Shown: positions 1-6,587, counted from the first letter of the stretch. The stretch: DNA of 9,048 nucleotides from Lachnoclostridium phytofermentans (GCA_003526525.1 DPVV01000186.1:1-9048), one strand, 5' to 3'. Translations and numbers: made by a program. Notes: generated from the letters alone by a model not told the origin.

Positions 1-1690
1 TGTTCATAAGTAGGTCTTGGCTTGGATTTGCAATTGCCATTGTTAAGCCTGCCTGTATTGCAAAAGACAAGAACGTTGCATTTACAAATTGACGTTCTGG
101 TAGACCAAACGAAATATTAGAAAGTCCAACAATCGTAGCAAGAGAGAGTTCTTCCTTACAATACCTAATTGTCTCTATTGTTTGAATCGCTGCTTCTTTA
201 TTCGCACCAATTGTATTGACTAATCCATCCACCACAATATCCTCATCTGTCAGTCCAATTCCTTTTGCAGCAGTGACGATCGTATGAATGATTTGTTTCT
301 TTTCTGTTAGGTTTTTCGGTAATCCTGCATCGGATAATGGTAATAGAATAAACATCGCACCATATTTTTTTGCGATAGGAAGTAGTTTTTCAAACTTCTC
401 TTTTTCTAAAGAGATAGAATTGATAAGCGCACGCCCCGGATATCTTCTAAGAGCTGCCTCAATGACAGAAACATGGCTGGAATCAATACTTAGTGGTAGG
501 TTTGTTACTTGGAGAACTTCCTCCATTACCTTAAGCATCATCACTTTTTCGTCAATACCATTCATACCCATATTAATATCTAAAATATCTGCACCGAGTT
601 CTTCTTGCTCCATTGCCATTTCACTAACTAAGTCTAAAACTCCTTCTCGAAGTTGTGCTTGAAGTGCTTTCTTCCCTGTAGGATTTATTCGTTCTCCTAC
701 AACGAAAAATCGATCCTCCAAAGATAGTTCCATTGACCTTCGCTCTGTCGTTAATACTCGAAGAGGTTTTTTATGAATCACAGGTGCTTGATATGTCTTT
801 GCTAATTCATTTAATAAATTGATATGCTTTGGTGTCGTACCACAACAACCTCCAAGAATAGATACCCCAAGTTCTAAAAAAATCTTACAACTTGTTGCAA
901 ATTCCTCGGCATCCATGGTAAATACTGTTTTATCTTGCACAAGTTTTGGAAGTCCGGCGTTTGGCTTTGCGATAAGAGGAACATTGGCAACTGGAAGCAT
1001 CTGTTTTATCACTTCACTCATTTTCTCTGGTCCACTTGAACAATTAACTCCAACTGCATCTGCTCCTAAGCTTTGAAGAACTATAAAAGCTGTCTTAGGG
1101 TCTGTTCCAAAAAGAGTACGATTATCCTCACCAAAGGTCAACGTTACCATGATTGGCAACTCGCAAGTTTCCTTTGCTGCAATCACAGCAGCGCGGCACT
1201 CTTGCAAACTTAGCATCGTTTCTACCACGAGTAAATCAACTCCTGCTGCAACAAGATGCCCTATCTGCTCCTTATAGATCGTGATTAGTTCTTCAAAATC
1301 CATCTTTCCAAATGGTAATAACTGCTCTCCAGTCATTGTTAAGTCACCTGCTATCATAACAGGACGGGTCTCTCCTGTCTCCTCGCGATAACGATGAATT
1401 GCCTCTTTTGATAATTCCACCAAAGAATGATTGATTTCTTTTATTCTATATTTTAAACCATATTCAGCAAGTTTGATTCGGTTACTCGTAAATGTAGGTG
1501 CATACAGAATATCCGTACCAGCAATTAGATACTCTTTCTGTAAGGTTATTAAGACCTCTTTATTATCTAAAATCCATGTTTCAGGACATATACCGGAAGG
1601 CATTCCAAAGTTTTGCAAATTACTTCCCGTTGCCCCATCAAGGATTACGATTTTCTGTTCCATCATCGCTTTAAATTCATTTTTAGTCAT
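1..1690 (-). CDS. metH: Cobalamin-dependent methionine synthase, N-terminal part (3' end outside window)
   Basis: Transfers a methyl group from methyltetrahydrofolate through cobalamin to homocysteine, making methionine in the cytoplasm. The 563 codons in the window are open to the left edge, so the cobalamin-binding part and the stop lie outside. Residues about 10-300 form the homocysteine methyltransferase barrel: the start reads ILDGATGS, and the zinc ligands are C217 (VNCSSGP) and C282/C283 (GGCCGTTP). Residues about 315-563 form the pterin-binding barrel, with GERINPTGK, ADILDINMG, LSIDSS and LSNISFGLP. The two-barrel order identifies MetH rather than a single-domain homocysteine methyltransferase. 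ATG at 1690 follows AAAGG by 9 nt. Many clostridial versions lack the C-terminal reactivation domain, which cannot be judged here. The phosphoesterase gene lies 98 bp upstream on the same strand. Confidence 0.95.
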   Translation of the reverse strand, partial: MTKNEFKAMMEQKIVILDGATGSNLQNFGMPSGICPETWILDNKEVLITLQKEYLIAGTDILYAPTFTSNRIKLAEYGLKYRIKEINHSLVELSKEAIHRYREETGETRPVMIAGDLTMTGEQLLPFGKMDFEELITIYKEQIGHLVAAGVDLLVVETMLSLQECRAAVIAAKETCELPIMVTLTFGEDNRTLFGTDPKTAFIVLQSLGADAVGVNCSSGPEKMSEVIKQMLPVANVPLIAKPNAGLPKLVQDKTVFTMDAEEFATSCKIFLELGVSILGGCCGTTPKHINLLNELAKTYQAPVIHKKPLRVLTTERRSMELSLEDRFFVVGERINPTGKKALQAQLREGVLDLVSEMAMEQEELGADILDINMGMNGIDEKVMMLKVMEEVLQVTNLPLSIDSSHVSVIEAALRRYPGRALINSISLEKEKFEKLLPIAKKYGAMFILLPLSDAGLPKNLTEKKQIIHTIVTAAKGIGLTDEDIVVDGLVNTIGANKEAAIQTIETIRYCKEELSLATIVGLSNISFGLPERQFVNATFLSFAIQAGLTMAIANPSQDLLMN

Positions 1691-1718
1691 GTGTCTCAAC
1701 CTTTCTATACACAGTGTA

Positions 1719-1776
1719 ACCGATCAATTCCTTATCCTATTACTCCACCTTTTTATTGTTACATTATTGTATCGGT
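1719..1776 (-). promoter_or_regulatory. Dyad in the gap upstream of metH
   Basis: ACCGATCAAT at 1719-1728 is complementary to ATTGTATCGGT at 1766-1776, with one bulged base and a 37-base loop. It fills most of the 98-bp space between the phosphoesterase stop and the metH start. It could be a weak stem in the metH leader or between two co-transcribed genes. There is no T-run where an intrinsic terminator would need one, and no recognisable SAM riboswitch or T-box core. The function is unknown. Confidence 0.3.
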
Positions 1777-1788
1777 ATGTACTATTCA

Positions 1789-2928
1789 TTACCCTTCTCT
1801 AATTATCATGCCATAGGTAGAATAATTTGAAACATCTCCCTCAGATAAAAACTCAAGCATACCATAGTACCAACCAATAATGCCATTTTTCTTAACCAGA
1901 TAACCACGGCTAGTTTCCTCTGTAACAGAAACTATATCTCCATAGGTAAGAGGAATCTGATAATTCGATATGTCTTCCGTGTGCCATCCATCCCGTTCCT
2001 CACATAGATAAGAATTTGGAATCCACATTTTATTACCAGAGGATATGTGTTCACAATACGTAAAGTCCTTCTCAGTACGTAACAGCTCCACAAGGCTATC
2101 CGTCCAAGGAATACAAAAGGATTTTTCGCCCGCTTCTTGTGTATTTAATACTTTTGCTTTTCTTAGCTGATCTACGTATGTAAAATTTACCTCTTCCTTC
2201 GTTAAATCTGGTATAATCAATGCATTTAATTGTCCATCTCGCTTTAAAACATTTCCACCGTCAATACTAATAATCTTATTTTCTTTATCAATTCTTGGAT
2301 TACAATTTGGAATCTCTTTGCAATAAAGAGATGTCGGCCAATGACCAACCACATGATATTTTTCAAAACAATAGCCTTGATTCATAAAATCGTCAGCTTT
2401 CATTGCTTGAGAAGGTTTCATCTCTTCCATTCTATTTGGATATACCGCTGCATGTGCAAATACATACTGGCCCATTTCTATTATGTGAGGTAATTCAAAG
2501 ATAAAGTTTATTTCCTCCTGATATACCTCTCGTAGTACTTTTTTTGCCTTTGCCATGTCGGTGCCACGGTTTAACTCGATTCCTGCCTCTCGGCACATTT
2601 CACCGATTAAGGTTTGCTTTCGTAATAAAATATATTTTAATAATTCTTCATTTTTGGTATCCTTAAGCACTTCCATGGCAATCGCATCGCAGTTACCACA
2701 GACAGCATACACGGTATGTGTTTTCTTAAGTTCCATCACATAATGAAGCAAAGCTAAACTACTTTCACCTTTTTCTACCATATCACCAAGTAAAATAAGG
2801 ATATCCTGTTCAGAAAAGTTTATCTTTTTTAATAACATTAAAAAAGCTTTTAAATCCGCATGGATATCGCTGATAACAATTACACGTTGGCCCAACTTTT
2901 CATTAGGCCGTTCAACTTTTACCGCCAT
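1789..2928 (-). CDS. Calcineurin-like metallophosphoesterase with SH3-like C-terminal extension
   Basis: A 379-residue predicted cytoplasmic phosphoesterase. Residues 1-240 carry the two-metal motifs in order: SDIHAD (D21, H23), GDMVEKG (D49), GNCD (N79), FAHA (H159) and GHWP (H196). DGGN follows at 223-226. The catalytic set is therefore complete. GNCD in place of the common GNHD is known from YfcE/MJ0936-type phosphodiesterases, while GDMVEKG and GHWP recall the PPP/diadenosine tetraphosphatase group, so the substrate cannot be named. Residues about 275-365 are rich in W, Y, G and short beta stretches (KMWIPNSYL, GDIVSV, GIIGWYYG) and look like an SH3-type domain. There is no signal peptide or membrane segment. 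ATG at 2928 follows GAGGTG by 7 nt. It lies upstream of metH on the same strand and may be co-transcribed with it. Confidence 0.85.
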   Translation of the reverse strand: MAVKVERPNEKLGQRVIVISDIHADLKAFLMLLKKINFSEQDILILLGDMVEKGESSLALLHYVMELKKTHTVYAVCGNCDAIAMEVLKDTKNEELLKYILLRKQTLIGEMCREAGIELNRGTDMAKAKKVLREVYQEEINFIFELPHIIEMGQYVFAHAAVYPNRMEEMKPSQAMKADDFMNQGYCFEKYHVVGHWPTSLYCKEIPNCNPRIDKENKIISIDGGNVLKRDGQLNALIIPDLTKEEVNFTYVDQLRKAKVLNTQEAGEKSFCIPWTDSLVELLRTEKDFTYCEHISSGNKMWIPNSYLCEERDGWHTEDISNYQIPLTYGDIVSVTEETSRGYLVKKNGIIGWYYGMLEFLSEGDVSNYSTYGMIIREG

Positions 2929-2967
2929 CTTGCAACACCTCGCTATCTGTGTGTTTTTTCTATTTTA

Positions 2968-2995
2968 ATTTTATCCATCAAACTTATTCTGTTAA
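2968..2995 (-). promoter_or_regulatory. Sigma-A-type promoter of the phosphoesterase gene
   Basis: Reading the minus strand, TTAACA (2990-2995) and TAAAAT (2968-2973) are 16 bp apart. Each matches the vegetative consensus at five of six positions. Transcription would begin near 2961, leaving a leader of about 30 nt before the ATG at 2928. It may also serve metH, since no strong promoter is seen in the 98-bp gap between the two genes. Confidence 0.55.
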
Positions 2996-3251
2996 ACAGC
3001 AGCATCTGATATTTTCCTTAATCTTAATCATAGCAATATTTGTGCAAAATGAAAAGAAGAATTCAATAAAACTTTAAAAACTTTTTAGAAAAAAGTATAG
3101 ACTATTTAGACGTTTTATGAGAGAATATGGAGAAAGCAAAAACGGCCCTTGATAGATTGATATCTTTTGTTAAATTAATAACAGGTATTACCATATATCA
3201 ATGCCACATAATAGGAACTTAATCTTATGGCTTTCCTTGAAAGACACAGTG

Positions 3252-3317
3252 GATTTTGTTCTATTTTTAATTATTTTCTCTTAGCCTTATGATTGAAAGA
3301 TAAAATAGAATAAAATC
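3252..3317 (+). repeat. 16-bp inverted repeat (long hairpin) in the operon leader
   Basis: Bases 3252-3267 pair with 3302-3317 along 16 positions, with a single G-U pair (G3258 with U3311). The loop is 34 nt. The arms are AT-rich, with a central TTCTAT/ATAGAA core. The downstream arm ends 80 nt before the start codon. No U-tract follows, so it is not a simple terminator. It may be an RNA structure, a protein-binding dyad or a degenerate mobile-element end. Confidence 0.5.
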
Positions 3318-3397
3318 AGCAATATGTTGTCTACAAAAAAGTGAACCAATCACTGTTTTGTCATGAATATAATGATATGATTGAAAGGAGTCTCAAC

Positions 3398-4090
3398 ATG
3401 ATTTATTCACATGAAGTAGAAAAAATGTGTCCTGTAGCACAGGGTGTTCACCATGGTGCTGCACCAATCCCTGAAGAAGCAAAATGGGTACAGAGCAAAC
3501 AAGTTAGCGATATCTCCGGTTTAACACACGGTGTAGGCTGGTGTGCACCACAGCAAGGTGCTTGTAAATTAACCCTTAACGTAAAAGAAGGTATCATTCA
3601 GGAAGCATTGGTAGAGACCATTGGATGTTCCGGTATGACTCATTCCGCTGCTATGGCAACTGAGATTCTTCCAGGACTTACTGTATTAGAAGCTTTAAAC
3701 ACAGACTTAGTTTGTGATGCTATCAATACTGCTATGAGAGAATTATTCCTTCAGATTGCTTACGGTAGAACTCAGAGTGCTTTCTCTGAAGACGGCCTTC
3801 CAATCGGTGCTGGTCTTGAAGATTTAGGAAAAGGTTTAAGAAGCCAGGTTGGTACTATGTATGGTACTTTAAAGAAAGGTCCTCGTTACCTTGAGATGGC
3901 AGAAGGTTATGTAACTGGTATTGCTTTAGATGAAGAGAACCAGATTATTGGTTACCAGTTCGTAAGTCTTGGCAAGATGACAGACTTCATTAAGAAGGGT
4001 GATGATCCTAACACAGCATATGAAAAATCAAAAGGTCAGTACGGCCGTGTTGCAGATGCAGTAAAGATTATCGACCCAAGAGAAGAATAG
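3398..4090 (+). CDS. NifU/IscU-like iron-sulfur scaffold protein paired with GGGtGRT
   Basis: A 230-residue soluble protein. The middle resembles the NifU N-terminal/IscU fold: VETIGCSGMTHSAAMATEI (70s-90) followed by GLTVLEAL parallels the IscU stretch around its second cluster cysteine. Cysteines lie at 11, 49, 56, 77 and 106. The usual IscU third-cysteine motif (HCS) is absent and the C-terminal third differs, so this is a divergent scaffold or a cluster-binding enzyme. The function as a scaffold is family-based inference. ATG at 3398 follows AAAGGAG by 7 nt. Earlier in-frame starts (GTG 3341, ATG 3377) lack such a site. It is 19 bp upstream of the GGGtGRT gene and surely in the same operon. 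Codons such as GGT, GCT, GTA and AAC are strongly preferred, as in highly expressed genes. Confidence 0.85.
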   Translation: MIYSHEVEKMCPVAQGVHHGAAPIPEEAKWVQSKQVSDISGLTHGVGWCAPQQGACKLTLNVKEGIIQEALVETIGCSGMTHSAAMATEILPGLTVLEALNTDLVCDAINTAMRELFLQIAYGRTQSAFSEDGLPIGAGLEDLGKGLRSQVGTMYGTLKKGPRYLEMAEGYVTGIALDEENQIIGYQFVSLGKMTDFIKKGDDPNTAYEKSKGQYGRVADAVKIIDPREE

Positions 4091-4109
4091 AAAAGGAGGA
4101 TACATAGCG

Positions 4110-5120
4110 ATGGCTTTATTTGAATCATATGAAAGAAGAATAGATAAAATTAACGCAGTGCTTAACAGCTATGGAATTGCTTCCATCGAAGAAGCGGAAA
4201 AGATTACAAAAGATGCCGGCCTTGATGTTTACAATCAAGTAAAAGGTATCCAAACAATTTGTTTTGAAAATGCTTGCTGGGCTTACATCGTAGGTGCTGC
4301 AATCGCAATTAAGAAAGATTGTAGAAAAGCTGCTGACGCTGCTGCTGCAATCGGTGAAGGTCTTCAGGCTTTCTGTATCCCAGGTTCTGTTGCTGATCAG
4401 CGTAAGGTTGGTTTTGGACATGGTAACCTTGGTAAGATGTTACTTGAAGAATCTACAGAATGTTTCGCTTTCTTAGCAGGACACGAGTCTTTCGCAGCTG
4501 CGGAAGGTGCTATTGGTATTGCTATGAGCGCTAACAAAGTACGTAAGAATCCTCTTCGTGTAATCTTAAATGGTCTTGGAAAAGACGCTGCTCAGATTAT
4601 TTCCCGTATCAACGGATTTACATTCGTTGATACTCAGATGGATTACTACACTGGAGAAGTAAAGGAAGTATTCCGTAAATCCTACTCCAAGGGACCTCGT
4701 GCATCTGTTAACTGCTACGGTGCTAACGACGTTACCGAAGGTGTTGCAATCATGCATAGAGAAGGCGTTGATGTTTCCATCACTGGTAACTCAACAAACC
4801 CTACTCGTTTCCAACATCCAGTTGCAGGTACTTACAAGAAAGAATGTCTCGAGCAAGGCAAGAAGTACTTCTCTGTAGCTTCTGGTGGTGGTACTGGTAG
4901 AACACTTCACCCAGATAACATGGCTGCTGGTCCAGCTTCTTATGGTATGACAGATACTATGGGTAGAATGCATAGTGATGCACAGTTCGCTGGTTCTTCT
5001 TCCGTACCTGCTCACGTAGAGATGATGGGTCTTATCGGTATGGGTAACAACCCAATGGTTGGTGCTACTGTGGCTGTAGCTGTTGCAATCCAGGAAGCTG
5101 CTGACGCTGATAAGTTCTAA
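4110..5120 (+). CDS. GGGtGRT family protein, function unknown
   Basis: A 336-residue soluble protein bearing the signature that names its family, GGGTGRT at residues 259-265, followed by LHPDNMAAGPASYGMTDTMG. The long C-terminal stretch is rich in Gly, Ala, Met and His (AHVEMMGLIGMGNNPMVGAT). Cysteines occur at 51, 56, 71, 89, 118, 202 and 246. There is no signal peptide. The hydrophobic stretches (about 58-66 and 316-327) look like buried helices rather than membrane segments. The biochemical role is unknown. A constant NifU-like neighbour, as here, suggests that it receives or helps build an iron-sulfur cluster (inference). AGGAGG at 4094-4099 precedes the ATG by 10 nt. Codon use is very biased, pointing to abundant expression. 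The operon ends at the terminator at 5261-5297. Confidence 0.9.
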   Translation: MALFESYERRIDKINAVLNSYGIASIEEAEKITKDAGLDVYNQVKGIQTICFENACWAYIVGAAIAIKKDCRKAADAAAAIGEGLQAFCIPGSVADQRKVGFGHGNLGKMLLEESTECFAFLAGHESFAAAEGAIGIAMSANKVRKNPLRVILNGLGKDAAQIISRINGFTFVDTQMDYYTGEVKEVFRKSYSKGPRASVNCYGANDVTEGVAIMHREGVDVSITGNSTNPTRFQHPVAGTYKKECLEQGKKYFSVASGGGTGRTLHPDNMAAGPASYGMTDTMGRMHSDAQFAGSSSVPAHVEMMGLIGMGNNPMVGATVAVAVAIQEAADADKF

Positions 5121-5176
5121 CAAATAGCCTATTTACTATGTTTGCAATTGTATAAACTTATATAAAACCATATGTA

Positions 5177-5221
5177 TAAGGAACAAGTAAGGAACAAGTA
5201 AGGAACAAGCGTAAGGAACAG
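5177..5221. repeat. 11-bp tandem repeat, three perfect copies plus a partial fourth
   Basis: TAAGGAACAAG occurs at 5177-5187, 5188-5198 and 5199-5209. After a 2-bp interruption (CG) a shortened copy, TAAGGAACAG, lies at 5212-5221. The array sits in the 3' untranslated part of the GGGtGRT transcript, between the stop codon and the terminator. The 11-bp period is close to one helical turn. It could be slippage-generated or a protein-binding array. Confidence 0.9.
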
Positions 5222-5260
5222 CGAAAAGTGTTTTGTATGTATTCCCACAACGTAAATATA

Positions 5261-5297
5261 AAAAATGCGCCCTTATAATTTTGAAGGGCGCATTTTT
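5261..5297. terminator. Bidirectional intrinsic terminator
   Basis: A perfect 14-bp inverted repeat (5261-5274 with 5284-5297) has core TGCGCCCTT/AAGGGCGCA and a 9-nt loop. A-tracts and T-tracts flank both sides, so it can stop transcription from the GGGtGRT operon on the plus strand and from the 5298-5516 gene on the minus strand. The arm touches the stop codon of the latter gene. Confidence 0.92.
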
Positions 5298-5516
5298 CTA
5301 TTCATATATAATACTATGTAAATCTTTAACTGCTAATTTGTAGGCTGTTGTGACTGCAATAAATTGCATTCGATAAGAAATTTCGCTAAATGTATCTATA
5401 TCGTTTGAACTATGTGCATTTGCGAGTTCTTCCTGTAATTCGGTATAGTTCTTATTTTTTTGTAATATAGCATCACATCTTGATTCGATCAATGAGGATA
5501 AATCATTTTCTACCAT
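5298..5516 (-). CDS. Small hypothetical protein, helical, prophage-associated type
   Basis: A 72-residue soluble, acidic, largely helical protein starting MVENDLSSLIESRCDAIL. The stretch DIDTFSEISYRMQFIA resembles small hypothetical proteins found near prophage regulators in clostridia, from memory only. The start is uncertain. ATG at 5516 follows AAAGGCGG by 8 nt. A TTG at 5591 would give 97 residues, but it abuts its AAAGGAG motif with no spacer, which is unfavourable. The extra 25 residues would include two cysteines and charged clusters. The gene is divergent from the XRE regulator, with palindromes between them, which suggests that the regulator controls it. No function can be given. Confidence 0.6.
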   Translation of the reverse strand: MVENDLSSLIESRCDAILQKNKNYTELQEELANAHSSNDIDTFSEISYRMQFIAVTTAYKLAVKDLHSIIYE

Positions 5517-5591
5517 TTCTATATCCGCCTTTCGTACATCATATTTACATTCACTATATTTAATTATAGAACATTTGTTCTGTTTTTTCAA

Positions 5592-5859
5592 CTCCTTTCG
5601 ATTATTTAAAATAGATTTTTTCGTACTATTGAAATAGTATTAATTATAAAAATTTTACCATATTCGGATAATTTTGTCTTGTGGTATTATTTTCATTGTT
5701 TTCTATTATTGTACATATTTTAGTACAATTTATTTAATTGTTTATTTTATTGTATCTTGTTATTTGTTTTACCGATATATATTCTATTAAACAGATAATT
5801 TCATTAGCAATATTGTCCATATTTACTTTGAATGTTAATATACATTTGAGGTGTAAAAT
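5592..5859. promoter_or_regulatory. Divergent regulatory region between the small ORF and the XRE gene
   Basis: A very AT-rich non-coding stretch. It contains two perfect palindromes: TACTATT-GA-AATAGTA at 5624-5639 and ATTGTAC-8 bp-GTACAAT at 5708-5729. Dyads like these between a divergent gene and an HTH regulator are typical operators. Promoter hexamers are too common in such AT-rich DNA to pick one. TTGTAC (5709-5714), 18 bp, TTTAAT (5733-5738) is one option on the plus strand, and it would place the second palindrome over the -35 box. Confidence 0.5.
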
Positions 5860-6150
5860 ATGTTTGATTATGTTGAGTTTGGAAACCGAATGTTTATTGC
5901 ACGGATGCGAAAAAATATGAAGCAACATGAGGTTGCCAAAGCCTTAAGCCTTGCGCAGTCATCGTATTCGGAGATAGAAAGCGGAAAAAGAGAAATTAAT
6001 CTAACCCAGCTATTTACTTTAGCTGATGCATTAGATGTTTCGGTTAATTATTTGCTTGGATTAAACAATACAAGCTCTCAATTCTCTGAATCTGATTTAT
6101 TGAAAATAGAAGAATATAAAATGTTTCTGCTAAGTCAGAAACATAAGTAA
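5860..6150 (+). CDS. XRE-family (Cro/CI-like) HTH transcriptional regulator
   Basis: A 96-residue DNA-binding protein. Residues about 7-66 form the five-helix HTH_XRE domain: GNRMFIARMRKN, then QHEVAKAL, then the recognition segment AQSSYSEIESGKREI, then LFTLADALDVSVNYLLGL. A short helical tail (residues 70-96) may aid dimerisation. ATG at 5860 follows GAGGTG by 6 nt. There is no peptidase or sensor domain, so it is a simple repressor or antirepressor type. The likely targets are the palindromes in its own divergent upstream region (inference). It has its own terminator directly downstream, so it is probably a single-gene unit. It may be a prophage or accessory-island regulator. Confidence 0.92.
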   Translation: MFDYVEFGNRMFIARMRKNMKQHEVAKALSLAQSSYSEIESGKREINLTQLFTLADALDVSVNYLLGLNNTSSQFSESDLLKIEEYKMFLLSQKHK

Positions 6151-6156
6151 TATTAC

Positions 6157-6184
6157 TCCTGGTTAATATATCCAGGATTTTTTA
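6157..6184 (+). terminator. Intrinsic terminator of the XRE gene
   Basis: TCCTGG (6157-6162) pairs with CCAGGA (6172-6177) across a 9-nt loop and is followed by a T-rich tract to 6184. The hairpin begins 6 bp after the XRE stop codon. Confidence 0.82.
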
Positions 6185-6254
6185 TTTGAAGTATTGCTTA
6201 ATATTGTCTATAATGGTAACATTATACTATGTTATAGGAATTCGAGGAGGTAAT

Positions 6255-6539
6255 ATGAACAAGAAGACTTATAAGGAACTTTATGATGCACAACTTATAG
6301 ATATTGAAGTTGTAAAAACTGATTCTAAGGATAGTATTGATCCAGAGAGAGTATGTGAAAAGATAGGGGCTGACAGTTGGACCGTCTATGAAGCCATTCC
6401 TGACATAAGTGAGTTAAACATATTTATTAAAGCAAGAGAAGTTAAGCACTTGAAAACAATAAAATCATGTGTAGTTTTTTTTACTGTTATAACATTACTG
6501 AATATTTTAATGACGATATTTCTTTTTTATAAACTTTAA
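6255..6539 (+). CDS. Small protein with a single C-terminal membrane anchor, unknown function
   Basis: A 94-residue protein with a charged cytoplasmic-type N-terminal part (1-70) and one hydrophobic segment at about 71-91 ending FYKL. Lysines just before the segment (HLKTIK) fit an N-in, tail-anchored layout. ATG at 6255 follows GAGGAGG by 4 nt. The frame stays open back to 6186, but no ribosome binding site supports that longer start. The N-terminal half, DPERVCEKIGADSWTVYEAIPDI, looks folded but was not recognised. The gene is flanked by terminators and lies between the XRE regulator and the phage endolysin. It could be a prophage lysogenic-conversion gene or a membrane effector. No homologue is claimed. 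Confidence 0.7.
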   Translation: MNKKTYKELYDAQLIDIEVVKTDSKDSIDPERVCEKIGADSWTVYEAIPDISELNIFIKAREVKHLKTIKSCVVFFTVITLLNILMTIFLFYKL

Positions 6540-6554
6540 GTTTATTACAACTAC

Positions 6555-6587
6555 TAGCCCCTCAGAATAACGAGGGGCTATTTTTTT
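6555..6587 (+). terminator. Intrinsic terminator after the small membrane protein gene
   Basis: A perfect 9-bp stem, TAGCCCCTC (6555-6563) with GAGGGGCTA (6572-6580), has an 8-nt loop and is followed by seven Ts (6581-6587). It separates the plus-strand accessory genes from the convergent lysis module. Its T-tract overlaps the endolysin stop codon. On the minus strand the hairpin is not followed by a good T-run. Confidence 0.92.

Larger units (their letters stand above)
2929..3397 (+). promoter_or_regulatory. 469-bp non-coding region; promoter and leader of the NifU-like/GGGtGRT operon
   Basis: No convincing gene was found in this AT-rich stretch. The left part holds the divergent phosphoesterase promoter. 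A plausible plus-strand promoter is TTGATA (3149-3154), 16 bp, TAAATT (3171-3176). A weaker one is TTTAAA (3073-3078), 17 bp, TATAGA (3096-3101). The first would give a leader of about 215 nt containing the long hairpin at 3252-3317. A 230-nt-scale leader is unusual for a two-gene operon and hints at control at the RNA level. No known riboswitch core was recognised. Confidence 0.4.

Noticed and set aside
1691..1788. SAM riboswitch or T-box in front of metH
   Set aside because: The gap is only 98 bp, and the conserved core sequences of those elements are absent.
288..1802. Plus-strand ORFs at 288-662, 819-1076, 1431-1802 and 1613-1816
   Set aside because: They lie opposite the continuous metH frame on the minus strand, or run into its leader. 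They have no family resemblance and no good ribosome binding site.
2555..2743. 62-residue plus-strand ORF
   Set aside because: It is antisense to the metallophosphoesterase catalytic domain and has no start signal.
3080..3096. ACTTTTT-AGA-AAAAAGT palindrome as a terminator or operator
   Set aside because: It is only A/T tracts with little G/C, which is expected by chance in this AT-rich region and has no adjacent gene end.
3341..3397. Upstream GTG (3341) and ATG (3377) starts for the NifU-like gene
   Set aside because: No spaced ribosome binding site. The ATG at 3398 has AAAGGAG 7 nt upstream, and the family-like sequence begins there.
4125..5123. Minus-strand ORFs inside the GGGtGRT gene (4125-4421, 4566-4757, 4791-5123) and the plus-strand ORF at 4294-4476
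   Set aside because: Shadows of a strongly codon-biased gene. They have odd Ser/Thr/His/Cys-rich compositions and no start signals.
5177..5221. Tandem 11-bp units as a CRISPR array
   Set aside because: The repeats are directly adjacent without spacers and far too short, and no cas genes are nearby.
5734..5928. Overlapping ORFs on both strands in the XRE upstream region (5734-5928 minus, 5738-5920 plus)
   Set aside because: Composition reflects AT-rich non-coding DNA. They overlap the operator region and the XRE start and lack ribosome binding sites.
5121..6585. tRNA gene or clear att core marking the prophage boundary
   Set aside because: No cloverleaf was recognised on either strand. The second prophage end is outside the window, so no direct repeat can be tested.
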